Shown here: one piece after another, positions 52,244 through 61,700 of the stretch | How the letters are laid out: every line of letters begins with the position of its first letter | Numbering within the stretch: position 1 is the first letter of the stretch | Source: Sva-07 sp035527095 | Lineage (GTDB): Bacteria > Actinomycetota > Acidimicrobiia > Acidimicrobiales > Ilumatobacteraceae | Direction: 5' to 3' | NCBI GenBank assembly: GCA_035527095.1 | Contig: DATLBC010000138.1 | Coordinates: forward strand, 1-64,000 | Length of the DNA stretch: 64,000 nt | Notes under the pieces: generated by a model | What the model saw: only the letters and a program-made list of their open reading frames with translations | What the model was told of the DNA's origin: nothing | Databases searched by the model: none | Translations under genes and position numbers: made by a program

Positions 52244-53778
52244 GGTGTGTCCTCCTTGGCGGGCGCTGCCGATCCGGCTCCCGAGCCGAGCATGTGGAGC
52301 CCGACCTCGGCATTCGTGACGGTGGCGGGGTCGAGTTCGGCCACGATGTGTCCGTCGAACATCACCAGGAGTCGGTCGGAGAGCGCCATCACTTCGTCGA
52401 GCTCGGACGACACGATCAGGACTGCCGCACCCCGATCACGCTCCTCGACGATTCGTGCGTGGATGTACTCGATCGAGCCGACGTCGACGCCCCTCGTGGG
52501 CTGGGAGGCAACCACGAAGTCCACATCGCGACTGAACTCGCGGGCGACGATGACCTTCTGCTGGTTACCGCCCGACAGTGACTTCAATTCGGTGTCGACA
52601 CTCGGGGTGCGAACGTCGTATTGCTCGACGAGTCGCTCCGCCTCGGTGTGGGCAACGCCCCAGTCCATCACGATGCCCCTGGAGAAGGGCTCGTGGTAAT
52701 AGCTGTCGAGCACGACGTTCTCGGTGACGGTGAAGCCGAGCACGAGGCCGCTGCGTTGACGGTCTTCAGGCACGTGCGCAAGGTTGCGTTTGTGCATCTG
52801 GCGCGGTGACACCGTGGTCACATCCTCGCCCTTCAGCAGGATGCGTCCTGCCAATGGGGTTCGCAGCCCGGTGATCGCCTCGACGAGTTCGGTCTGGCCG
52901 TTGCCCTGCACGCCGGCGATGCCGACGATCTCGCCGGCCCTGATCGTCATGCTCACACCGTCGACGGCCAACTGGTTCCGGTCGTCGAACACCCGGAGTT
53001 GTTCGACCTGGACGACGGGGTCCTTGGGGACTGCGGGTTCTTTGTGGACCACCAGATCGACCGGTCGGCCGACCATCAAGGTGGCGAGATCCTGCTCGGT
53101 GGTCGCCGATGGATCGACTTCCGCCACCGTCTTGCCCTGGCGCATCACGACGATTCGGTCGGCGATGTGCAGTGCCTCTTTGAGCTTGTGGCTGATGAAG
53201 ACGATTCCTTTGCCGGCCGCACGGAGCTGTTCGATGATCACGAAGAGGTCGTCGACCTCCTGTGGCGTGAGCACTGCGGTCGGCTCGTCGAGGACGAGGA
53301 ACCGCGCATTGCGCAGAAGCACCTTGATGATCTCCACGCGCTGTTGCACGCCGATCGGGAGGTTCTCGACGATCGCGTGGGGATCGATGTCGAATCCGAA
53401 CTGTGCCGACAGTTCCCGGACCGACTCCTCGGCGTCGCGCTGCTTGAGTGCGCCGATGCGATTGGTCGGCTCGATCCCGAGGATGACGTTCTCGGCCACG
53501 GTGAACACCGGGACCAGCATGAAGTGCTGGTGGACCATCCCGATCCCGGCGGCGATCGACTCCGATGGCGATCCGAGGGTGAGGGGCTCACCGTCGATGA
53601 GGATCTCCCCCTCGTCGGCCGAGTAGAGCCCGTACAGGATGTTCATCAGCGTGCTCTTGCCGGCGCCGTTCTCGCCGAGGAGGGCGACGACCTGGCCTTC
53701 TTCAACGGTCAGGTCGACGGAGTCGTTGGCGACGACGCCGGGGAATCGCTTGGTGATGCCTCTCAGTTCCAGCTTCAT
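52240..53778 (-). CDS. nucleoside ABC importer ATPase (double domain)
   Basis: The 512-residue ATPase has two nucleotide-binding domains, as in RbsA and NupO. The first carries LLGENGAGKSTLMNILYG near residue 37 and VLDEPTAVLTPQEVDDL; the second has GVQGNGQTELVEAITGL, in which the Walker A Lys is replaced (GNGQTE), and LSGGNQQKVIVARE. A degenerate second site is normal in this family. It lies 137 bases downstream of the substrate-binding gene, with a hairpin between them. Confidence 0.93.
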
Positions 53779-53833
53779 CCGGATCCCCCGTCATTGCCTG
53801 ATCTGGTCACCGGGCCATGTTGTCAGAAACGAC

Positions 53834-53865
53834 CGTGGGGACCCGCACCGATGCGGGTCCCCACG
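53834..53865 (-). terminator. hairpin between the substrate-binding and ATPase genes
   Basis: CGTGGGGACCCGCA (53834-53847) and TGCGGGTCCCCACG (53852-53865) pair perfectly over 14 bases around CCGA. On the minus strand it is followed by GTCGTTTCTG, a weak T-rich run. A partial terminator here would make more binding protein than transporter. Confidence 0.7.
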
Positions 53866-53914
53866 ATTCAGGAGGTGTTCAGTCCCGTAGCGGGACGCTG
53901 TCGGGTGTGAGGGA

Positions 53915-55063
53915 TCAGCCCCCGCTGACCGACTGGCTTCCGTCGATGATCGCCTGACGGATCTCGTCGATCGCAGCCTTGGTCTCGTCGCTCACGATGC
54001 TGTCGAACTCGTGGAACTCGGAGATGTCGACGCCTTCGTTGTTGAGGAACCCGCGGGTGACGCCACCCTCGAAGGAGCCGGCCTTGGCGGCGGCGATCGA
54101 GTCGGCAACGCCAAGGGCCATCTTCTTCTCGACCGAGGTCAGCCAGAGATCGGCGTACTCAGGCGCGGAGATGAATGCATCGGTGTCGACACCGATCAGC
54201 GCACCGAAGGTGCCTGCGGTTGCGCCCATTCCCATGTCCTGCATCGCGGCGCCGGCGCCGAGGTTGATCTGACCGCCGACCGGCATGATGACGTCTGCGC
54301 CCTCGTCGAGGAGGCTCTGTGCCGTCGAGCGGGCGATGTCGAGGTCGGTGAAGTCACCGGTGAACAGGCCGGTGTCCGGGTTGGCCGGATCCCAGCCGAG
54401 CACCTGGACGTCGGTGCCGTTGACCTCGTTGTAGTGCTGGACGCCATAGTAGAAGCCGTCCATGAAGATCGAGACGGTCGGGAAGTTGGCGCCGCCGAAG
54501 GTGCCGACCACGCCGGTCTCGCTCACCGAGGCAGCGACGTAGCCGGCGAGGAACGCAGCTTCGTCGGTCTGGTAGGTGAGCTCCTGGACGTTCTCGAACG
54601 TCACGTCGGTCGGTGGGTCGGTCGAGAAGTCGGCGAAGTCGACGTCGACGATGGTCCAGGTGATGTCGGTGTTCGCCGGAGCGTTCTCCTGGGTGACGGC
54701 GTCGAGCGCGAAGCCGACGGTCACGATGTGCTCGCAGCCCTGGCTGATCATCTGGTCGATGTTCGGCTGCCAGTCGGCTTCGACGTCGGACTCGAGGTAG
54801 AACGAATCGGGCTCGGCGGCCGCGTCACCGGTCTCGATGGCGTCGAGCACACCCTGCCACGCGGTGGCATTGAAGCTCTTGTCGTCGATGCCGGCGAGGT
54901 CGGTGACGAGGCAGGTCTTCAGGCCTTCGCCGCTGGCAGCGTCGCCGCCGTCGGTGGTCTCGCTCGAGTCGCCGCTGTCGCTACTGGAGTCGTCGCTTCC
55001 GCATGCTGCGAGGCCGAGTGCGGCGATGACGCCGACGGCGAGCAGCTTCTTGCTCTTGATCAT
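53915..55063 (-). CDS. BMP-family nucleoside-binding lipoprotein
   Basis: The 382-residue solute-binding protein has a lipoprotein signal (AALGLAACGSDD, lipobox LAAC with Cys at residue 21), a Ser/Asp-rich linker to about residue 45, then the BMP domain: LAGIDDKSFNATAWQG, ISQGCEHIVTVGF, VQELTYQTDEAAFLAGYVAA and GVVGTFGGANFPTV. Known members bind purine nucleosides. A GGGGAG ribosome site is 6-8 bases before the ATG. It is the first gene of the importer unit. Confidence 0.93.
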   Translation of the reverse strand: MIKSKKLLAVGVIAALGLAACGSDDSSSDSGDSSETTDGGDAASGEGLKTCLVTDLAGIDDKSFNATAWQGVLDAIETGDAAAEPDSFYLESDVEADWQPNIDQMISQGCEHIVTVGFALDAVTQENAPANTDITWTIVDVDFADFSTDPPTDVTFENVQELTYQTDEAAFLAGYVAASVSETGVVGTFGGANFPTVSIFMDGFYYGVQHYNEVNGTDVQVLGWDPANPDTGLFTGDFTDLDIARSTAQSLLDEGADVIMPVGGQINLGAGAAMQDMGMGATAGTFGALIGVDTDAFISAPEYADLWLTSVEKKMALGVADSIAAAKAGSFEGGVTRGFLNNEGVDISEFHEFDSIVSDETKAAIDEIRQAIIDGSQSVSGG

Positions 55064-55148
55064 GTTCTCCCCTTCAGGATGAATGTGTTTGGCTTCATGA
55101 TGCAGACCGACGCTGCGCGTCGCTCGTGTTCACGTGGCCAACAAGCTA

Positions 55149-55162
55149 CCGTTTGGTAACGG
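55149..55162. promoter_or_regulatory. palindrome upstream of the binding-protein gene (possible operator)
   Basis: CCGTT-TGGT-AACGG lies 86-99 bases before the ATG at 55063 and 107-120 bases before the GTG at 55269. It could be an operator for the nucleoside importer, for the divergent gene or for both. No direct evidence of the regulator. Confidence 0.35.
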
Positions 55163-55253
55163 ACCTTTTGCGCCAAGGGTGCTGTCGTCGTCGTGGGCCA
55201 CCCACTGCGGTGGCCCGATCAGGGCCTGCCACCGTCGGCGAGGGTGCCGCCCG

Positions 55254-55259
55254 TATCCT
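55254..55259 (+). promoter_or_regulatory. -10 hexamer for the SGNH hydrolase gene
   Basis: TATCCT lies nine bases before the GTG at 55269. Confidence 0.35.
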
Positions 55260-55268
55260 GGGATTCCC

Positions 55269-56237
55269 GTGCCCTCGCCCTCTTCCACCCGTCGTCGCCG
55301 CAGCAGCCGGCGCTACGCGATTCGACGCATCGGCGCGCTCGCCATCGTGGTGTTGCTGGGATTCGGTGTGTTCCGCGGCGCGGGCGCCCTGCTCTCCGGC
55401 GGCGATGACGGCGTCGCCGACGCCGATGGAACGAGTGCAGGTGGATCGGCCCTCGACGATGGAGTCGAGACGGTCGGCGGTTCGCTCGAGCCCGACACAG
55501 CGCCCGACGACGTACTGCCCGACGACACACAGCCCGTCGACACCGAACCGGTCAACACCGGTCCGGCCACCGTGGCCGATCCGGCGACCGTGTTCATCGT
55601 CGGCGACAGCGACGCCGGCACGTTCGGTCCGTATCTGCAGACGCTGCTCGACGGAACAGGCGTGGTCGAGACCCAACTCGACTACAAGGTGTCGTCGGGA
55701 CTCGCGCGGCCGGACTTCTTCGACTGGCCGGCCGAGATCGACACCAAGCTGCCCGAGGTGAACCCCGACATCGTGGTCGCGACCTTCGGCGGAAACGACG
55801 CCCAGGGCCTCGCTGTCGAGAGTGGCGAGTTCATCATCGGGGATCCGGTCGCGAACGAAGCCGAATGGACCGAGGAGTACCAGGAACGTGTTGGCGCCGT
55901 CATGGATCAGTTGATGGAAGGTGGCCGCACACTCATCTGGGTCGGGATCCCGAACGACGACAACCCCGACGTGACAGCACGCATGGCGATCCAGGACCAG
56001 GCGGCCAAGGCTGCGGCGGCCGAGCGCCCGGACGTGATCTTCATCGACACGTGGACGCGCTTCTCCGGGCGCGACGGCGGGTGGGCCGAGTTCGTGATCG
56101 ACCCCCGCGACGGCGAGGGCAAAGACGTCCGCGCCGACGACGGGTTCCACCTCAATACGACCGGTGCCGAGATCCTCGCAATCGACATCGCCCAAGCCAT
56201 TCGCGACACGCTGCGCGCCCAAGGCGCCGCAATCTGA
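55269..56237 (+). CDS. membrane-anchored SGNH/GDSL hydrolase (DUF459-like)
   Basis: The 322-residue product has a basic N-terminus and one signal-anchor segment (GALAIVVLLGFGVFRGAG, about 23-40), an acidic Asp/Thr/Pro linker to about residue 95 and an SGNH domain: block I VFIVGDSDAG, block III ATFGGNDAQG and block V DDGFHLNTTGAE with the catalytic Asp and His. Family members are esterases or acyl transferases that may modify surface polymers. GTG 55269 is chosen because the frame upstream shows no signal-like start and the -10 fits. Confidence 0.82.
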   Translation: MPSPSSTRRRRSSRRYAIRRIGALAIVVLLGFGVFRGAGALLSGGDDGVADADGTSAGGSALDDGVETVGGSLEPDTAPDDVLPDDTQPVDTEPVNTGPATVADPATVFIVGDSDAGTFGPYLQTLLDGTGVVETQLDYKVSSGLARPDFFDWPAEIDTKLPEVNPDIVVATFGGNDAQGLAVESGEFIIGDPVANEAEWTEEYQERVGAVMDQLMEGGRTLIWVGIPNDDNPDVTARMAIQDQAAKAAAAERPDVIFIDTWTRFSGRDGGWAEFVIDPRDGEGKDVRADDGFHLNTTGAEILAIDIAQAIRDTLRAQGAAI

Positions 56238-56251
56238 CGACAACCGGGGTC

Positions 56252-56282
56252 ATGACAACACGGGTCAGACCCGCGATGTAAT
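56252..56282. repeat. 31-bp palindromic element after the SGNH gene
   Basis: Left arm ATGACAACACGGGT is the reverse complement of the right arm of the element at 29932; right arm ACCCGCGATGTAAT is identical to the right arm of the element at 6295. Thus it combines the arms of two others. It is 14 bases after the SGNH stop and 15 bases before the opposing stop. Confidence 0.7.
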
Positions 56283-56296
56283 CCGCTGCGTATTCC

Positions 56297-57082
56297 TTAC
56301 TGTTGCTGGCCGCGGGCTTGGATGGCCTCGCGTCGTGCGGCGACGGCGTCGGGGCTGAAGCTGTTGCGCCGCCAGGCCCGGCTGTCGCGTGACTCGATCT
56401 CCCAGTGGTCGTCGTCGGTGGCGATCTGCGCATAGGTCGAGCGGATCTGTCGTACGCCCGGCTGATCATTGCCGATGATGTCGAGTGCCAGCTGTCGCGT
56501 GAAGGGCATCAGCTCGGCGTGAGCGACGACGTGGTTGACCAGGCCGAATGCCAACGCCTCGTCGGCGAGCATGAAGTTGCCTGTGAAGCTCATCTCACGA
56601 GCCCGCCGGATGCCGATTGCCTCAGGCAACAACACCGTGAGGCCCCACCCGGGCATCACGCCGACCCTCGAATGGGTGTCGCCGAACTTGGCGTTCTCAC
56701 TGGCGACGAGGAAGTCGCAGTTCAGCGCGTACTCCAGCCCGCCGGTGACCGCCACGCCGTTGACTGCGCCGATCAACGGCTTGGTCAACGTCGGGAACGG
56801 TCCGCGCACGCCGTAGCGGTTCGGGCTGCCGTCGGCTCCGGACCCACCGGCGAGGTTGCTGCCGTCGGTGCCGAGCTCCTTCAGGTCGAGCCCGGCGGTG
56901 AATGCCGGGTCGGTGCCGGTCAGGATGATCACGTCGACGTCGTCGTCGCCCTCTGCATCGAGCATCCGCTGCGGAATGCGCGCCAGCATGTCGCTCGTGA
57001 GCGCGTTGCGGGCCTCCGGACGATTGATCGTGATCGTTGCGATCCGATCGGACACTTCGTACAACACGTCGCTCTCAGCCAT
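56297..57082 (-). CDS. enoyl-CoA hydratase/isomerase family protein
   Basis: A 261-residue crotonase. It has ITINRPEARNALTSDML near residue 18, the oxyanion-hole segments TGTDPAFTAGLDLKEL near 55 and VNGVAVTGGLEYALNCD near 112, and the Glu-equivalent position THSRVGVMPGWGLTVLLP near 138. The HSRVG segment places Ser/Arg where hydratases have the first Glu, so the enzyme may be an isomerase or another crotonase type. It ends with a TAA codon. The frame begins at ATG 57082 without a clear leaderless hexamer. Confidence 0.85.
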   Translation of the reverse strand: MAESDVLYEVSDRIATITINRPEARNALTSDMLARIPQRMLDAEGDDDVDVIILTGTDPAFTAGLDLKELGTDGSNLAGGSGADGSPNRYGVRGPFPTLTKPLIGAVNGVAVTGGLEYALNCDFLVASENAKFGDTHSRVGVMPGWGLTVLLPEAIGIRRAREMSFTGNFMLADEALAFGLVNHVVAHAELMPFTRQLALDIIGNDQPGVRQIRSTYAQIATDDDHWEIESRDSRAWRRNSFSPDAVAARREAIQARGQQQ

Positions 57083-57301
57083 CCGGCGAGTCTCCCACCC
57101 ACCGTTCGCTCACCCTGCATCCGAAAAATGTGCACCACGCCGCCCCAGGCGGCGAGTCCCGCGCACATTTCGGGGGTGGTTGCGGTTGGCGACCGAAATG
57201 TGCGCACCACGAGCCCACCACCGCGACGTGCCGCACATTTTTCGGGATGTGGGGGATGTGGGGGGGGTCGAACGGGTTGGCCGTGGCCTGGTGTGCAGCG
57301 G
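57083..57301. other. 219-bp intergenic with a four-copy inverted motif cluster
   Basis: Copies of CCGAAA(AA)TGTGC lie at 57121-57133 (+), 57161-57173 (-), 57193-57205 (+) and 57233-57245 (-). A GC hairpin (GCCGCC/GGCGGC) lies between the first two. The orientations alternate, so both adjacent and outer copies can pair. It lies upstream of the crotonase gene at 57082 and downstream of the gene at 57302. Confidence 0.8.
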
Positions 57302-57922
57302 TCAGTTGACGTCGTCAGCGGGGTGGAACTCGAGGGGGAGGTCGCCGAGCTTGACCAGCGTCGAGGCGATCCAGCCGCCGAGTGCGCCGAAGTGCTCGTC
57401 GAGCAGCGTGCTCGTGCCGTCGGCGACGGTCTCCTCGGCGAGTTCGTACAGGCCCTCGTAGGTGACCTCGGCGGCGTACTCCGTGCGCAGGTCGAGCGGA
57501 TCGACTTCCGTGTCGGGATGCGACGTCTCCGACGTCAATCCGGCGCGTTCGAGGCGATCGTCACCGACGAGCGGGCTCTGCTCGGGAACCGTCTTGTACA
57601 ACACCGACGGATCTGCCGGCTCGGAGAGTCGCTGGATGCGCAGCACGATCTCCATCTCGATCGCCGGGCGCTTCTCGAGTTCCTCCTCGACGTACCACTG
57701 TCGGTAGGCCGCCTGGCTCCACGCAGGCCAGTCGAACGTGATGTGGGCGACCACCCGCGGCGGTTCGCCCTCGCCGGGCAGGCCGTAGCTCGTCTCCCAC
57801 GTGAGGTCGCCGAGCAACACATCGCTCTGGAAGTGCTCTTCGAACGCCTGGCGTTCGAGGAAGGCTGCCTCGAACGCATCTCGAAGCGCGCTGATGGCAT
57901 CGGTGAAGACGTGGTCGAGCAT
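57302..57922 (-). CDS. hypothetical protein
   Basis: I do not recognise a named family. The 206-residue, acidic, soluble product has no membrane segment. Its visible features are an N-terminal helical stretch (LDHVFTDAISALRDAFEAAF), a beta-rich central region (VVAHITFDWPAWSQAAYRQW, IEMEIVLRIQRL) and a C-terminal helix (EGLYELAEETVADGTSTLLDEHFG). The start at 57922 is the ATG nearest TAGCCT, which is 11 bases upstream. It diverges from a crotonase gene; the 83-base space has no other feature. Confidence 0.65.
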   Translation of the reverse strand: MLDHVFTDAISALRDAFEAAFLERQAFEEHFQSDVLLGDLTWETSYGLPGEGEPPRVVAHITFDWPAWSQAAYRQWYVEEELEKRPAIEMEIVLRIQRLSEPADPSVLYKTVPEQSPLVGDDRLERAGLTSETSHPDTEVDPLDLRTEYAAEVTYEGLYELAEETVADGTSTLLDEHFGALGGWIASTLVKLGDLPLEFHPADDVN

Positions 57923-58004
57923 GTGCGTCGTCAAGGCTAACCCACGGCGACCGAGACCCTCTTGGCAACGCGGCCGTCGGGCACCTCGTGCAACACTGGC
58001 GCGC

Positions 58005-58763
58005 ATGGCTGAACCATTCGTGCTCACCGACGTCTCCGACGGCGTTGCGACGCTCACCTTGAACAACCCAGAGGAACGCAACACCCTGACCGCGCCCATG
58101 GTCGCTCAGATCCTCGAAGCGATGGACGCGTTCGAGGCAGACGAAGCCGTCGGCGCACTCGTCGTCACCGGCACGCCCCCGGCGTTCTGCGCCGGAGCCA
58201 ATCTCGGCAACCTCGCCGAGGCGACGGGCGAGAGCCTCGGCACGATCTACGACGGGTTCCTCCGGATCGCTCGCAGCCCGCTGCCGACGCTCGCCGCCGT
58301 CAATGGAGCTGCGGTGGGTGCCGGGATGAACCTGGCGCTCGGATGTGATGTCCGCCTGGTGGCCGACTCCGCCAAGCTCGACACTCGCTTCTTGCAGCTC
58401 GGCATCCATCCTGGTGGCGGCCACACATGGATGCTGCGCAGAATCGTCGGCCCGCAGGCGGCGATGGCGGCGGTCGTGTTCGGCCAGGTCCTCGACGGCA
58501 AGGAAGCCGAGCGCATCGGTCTCGCGTATCGCTCCGTTCCCGCCGATTCGCTGCTCGAAGCGGCCCACGAGTTCGCCGCGAAGGCGGCGGCGGCGCCACG
58601 GGAGTTGGCGATCGTCACCAAGCAGACGATCCAGGCCATGGCGAACGTCGACGACCATCCGGCTGCAGTCGCCCGGGAACTCGAACCGCAGCTGTGGAGC
58701 ACGAAGCAGCCGTGGTTCGCGGAGCGCCTTGCCGCGCTCCAGGCACGCATCTCCAAGAAGTAG
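58005..58763 (+). CDS. enoyl-CoA hydratase/isomerase family protein
   Basis: A 252-residue crotonase: LTLNNPEERNTLTAPMV near residue 16, the oxyanion-hole segments TGTPPAFCAGANLGNL near 48 and VNGAAVGAGMNLALGCD near 92, then LDTRFLQLGIHPGGGHTWML. The second-Glu position is His (IHPGGGH), and the first is Gln (LQLG), so it is probably not a canonical hydratase. Stop codons of this gene and the opposing transglutaminase fusion are three bases apart. The ATG at 58005 has no clear leaderless hexamer or ribosome site. Confidence 0.85.
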   Translation: MAEPFVLTDVSDGVATLTLNNPEERNTLTAPMVAQILEAMDAFEADEAVGALVVTGTPPAFCAGANLGNLAEATGESLGTIYDGFLRIARSPLPTLAAVNGAAVGAGMNLALGCDVRLVADSAKLDTRFLQLGIHPGGGHTWMLRRIVGPQAAMAAVVFGQVLDGKEAERIGLAYRSVPADSLLEAAHEFAAKAAAAPRELAIVTKQTIQAMANVDDHPAAVARELEPQLWSTKQPWFAERLAALQARISKK

Positions 58764-58766
58764 GGG

Positions 58767-61700
58767 TCAGGCCCTGGTTCGCTCCAGCGTGGCCAGGGCC
58801 GATCGGGTCTGTTCGAAGCGCTGGTCGTCATCGACCCACGTCGGGTCGAAGGCGGCCCGGTCGAGTTCGTCGGCGACCGTCCGTGCGATCCGACCGGACT
58901 CCGCTTCGGCGACGGTCGAGGCGATGAGCGGATTCGTCGCGACCACCGTGTCGGCCGGTACGTCGGCCAAGGCCTCGAATCGGTCCTGCAGGAGGCCCCA
59001 CCGCCCACGTCGACGTCGGTAGCGGGCGAGCGCGATCAGTCGGACGCCCACCACCAGCGCTCCAGCTGCGAACAGCACCAGGGCGATCTCGATGCGATGC
59101 GACGAGATCGACGACATCGAGGCGGCGATCAGGTCGCCGCCCACCGTGTCGCCGCCGGCGTCGGCCGCGAGGGGCACTTCGGCGGTCGGGTCGAACGACT
59201 GCCAGCCGGTCTGGGGAAACCAGACCTCGACCCAGGCGTGGGCATCGCTGCCCCGTACGTTCCACACGCCCGAGACTCGATCGCGTTCGCCGGGCACGTA
59301 GCCGGTTGCGAGGCGGGCCGGGACTCCCTGGCTTCGCAACATCACCGCGAGCGTCGATGCGATCTGCTCGCAGAACCCGAGCTGCGACTCGAACAGGAAG
59401 TCGTCCACTGCGTCGGCGCCGTCGGCGGGCACCGGCGCGTCGAGGTCGTACTCGGTGTTGGCGCCGAGCCACGCTTCGTAGGCCAGGATCGTGTCGTACG
59501 TGGACGCTCCCGGGGTGCGCAGCGACGTCGCAAGGTCGATCGTGCGCTGCGTCGTCGAAGCGGGCAGATCGAGGAACGGTTCGAGTTCGTCTCCGCCGGC
59601 CATCGCACGAAACCCGGCGAAGAACTCTCCCAGGTCTCCTTGGCTGCGCAGGATGTCGGCATCGACCTGCACTCGATCGGAGATCACCGTGTACACCGAA
59701 CCGGCGGTCAGTGTGACGTCCGAACGCAGCGCTCCGTCGGGGCGGGTCCACAGCGTGCCGTCGAAGATCACCTGTGCAGGCCGGGCCGCGGCGAACACCA
59801 CGTTCGGCAGATCCTGCTCGACGAAATAGGTCTGCACGAGTTCGCTGCTCGGCACCGTCGAACCGAGCGCGTCGCCGACCGTCGCCGGAACGTCGATCAC
59901 CGGACCGTTGCGAGGTTGGCCGAGTTGCGGCGAGACGGTCCAGGTTCGACCGTCGAAGTCGGTGAAGGTCTGGCCGCGCCAGAACGCCGGCTCCGGCGCC
60001 CGGACGCGCATCACGATCTCATCGCCGAGGTCACCGCGGACGCTCGTGTCGAGCGAGTCGGTGAAGCCGGGGTAGCCGACGGTGGCGCCGATCGATCCGC
60101 GATCGGGAGCGCTGCCGTTCGGGTCGGCGGTCGAACTCGAGCCATCCGGTCCAGCGAGCCCACCGGGGGTGTCCACCGTCGGCGCGTCGACCGACAACGC
60201 TGGAAGCCCGAGCCGAGCCGGGCCGTCTGGGATCGGGACGAGGCTCAATACCGCCAGCGTTCCGAGGCCGATCGCAACGACCGACGCGAGTCGGCGTCCG
60301 GCGAGGTTCGCTGGACCGAGGCCGACCCGGGACGGAGTCGACCGAGTCGACCGAGCGGGCCGTGCCGCCCGGTCGGCGCCGCTGCCGGGCTGACGCATGG
60401 TCGTGAGCAGCGACACAGCGAACGGGACGCTCCAGGCTGCGAGCCACCAACCGATGCTCCCGTCGATGCGGAGGCCCGCGGCGTACGAGGCAAGCACGAA
60501 CGTGATCGCGAGGTGGACGCGCAACGTTCGGCGGTCGACCGTTTCGAAGCCATGGAGGACGACGAGCAACATCAACACGTTGGGCAACGGTCCGCGCAGC
60601 GCCGCCAGAAGCCCGTCGACCTCGGTGGCCTGCACTGCGATGGTGACGAGCGCGATGAGGATCGCGCCAACGATGGTCGCCTGCAGGATCAGCGGTCGTC
60701 GGCCACCACGTCGAGCGACCCACAGAGAGACCACTGCTCCGGTTGCCAGCGCTGTGGCCATCAGCGCCAGCCGGGCCGTGGACCCGCCGAGCGCGCCGGC
60801 CAGCATCGCCATGCTCGCGAACGCGGCAACCGCGGCGGTCCATCGGGTCGGGCCTGTGATCACCGTCGGCGGCTTGGCCACTGCGGCTCGCAGCCGGATC
60901 GGCTGGTGCAGGAACTCCATGCGTCGCCGGTCGCGACCGGTCGGCGCGCTGAGTCGATCTCGGTCGGCTCGAGTCTGCGCAGCGATCGCTGACCATCGAG
61001 CGGCGTCGTCGGCGTCGTGCACGACGTGGAGTGCGTCATCGTTCGTTCGCACAGCGACGTCGTGACCGAGACGGCGCGCTTCATCGAGTGTCCAGCGAAG
61101 CCGGTCGGCGTCGGCGGTGTCGAGGTCGACGAGCCAGTGCTCGTCGACCACGGTGACTCGATCGTGCACGATCAACTCGTCGGTCCGCAGCGACGACGCC
61201 CAATGCACCGAGTTCGTCGAGTCGCCTCTCCGCCAGGGTCGCACACCGTCGATCTCGCCATGGTGGTTGCCGCGCGGGGCTGCGACCGATCCCTCCGTTG
61301 TCGCCGCGGTCGTCTCGACCTCCAGCAGGGGGCCCCGGGCGTTCGGAGCCACGTGCAGCGGTTCGATGTCGATCGTCTCGGCGCGTTTCCACCAGATCAG
61401 GCCAGCAGGGCCGGCGACGAACACAGACACCGTCAGGGCGGTGAGCACTCCGGCTGACTCGACGCGCACGGTGATGCTGTCGGTGGACGGCGGCGTTCCC
61501 GGAACGTTCGTGGCCTCGGCGACACTCACGACCGTGCCGTCGGTCGTCCTGAGCGTCACTCGGCGACGCTCGATCGAACGGGGCGATGTCGGCCCCTCGA
61601 TGGTGACCAGCACCGAGAACTGCTCGCCGACCGTGACCACGGAGGGAGTGAGCGCAGCGCTCGTATGGACGGAGCGCGCCGACCACCAGCCGGCCATGAT

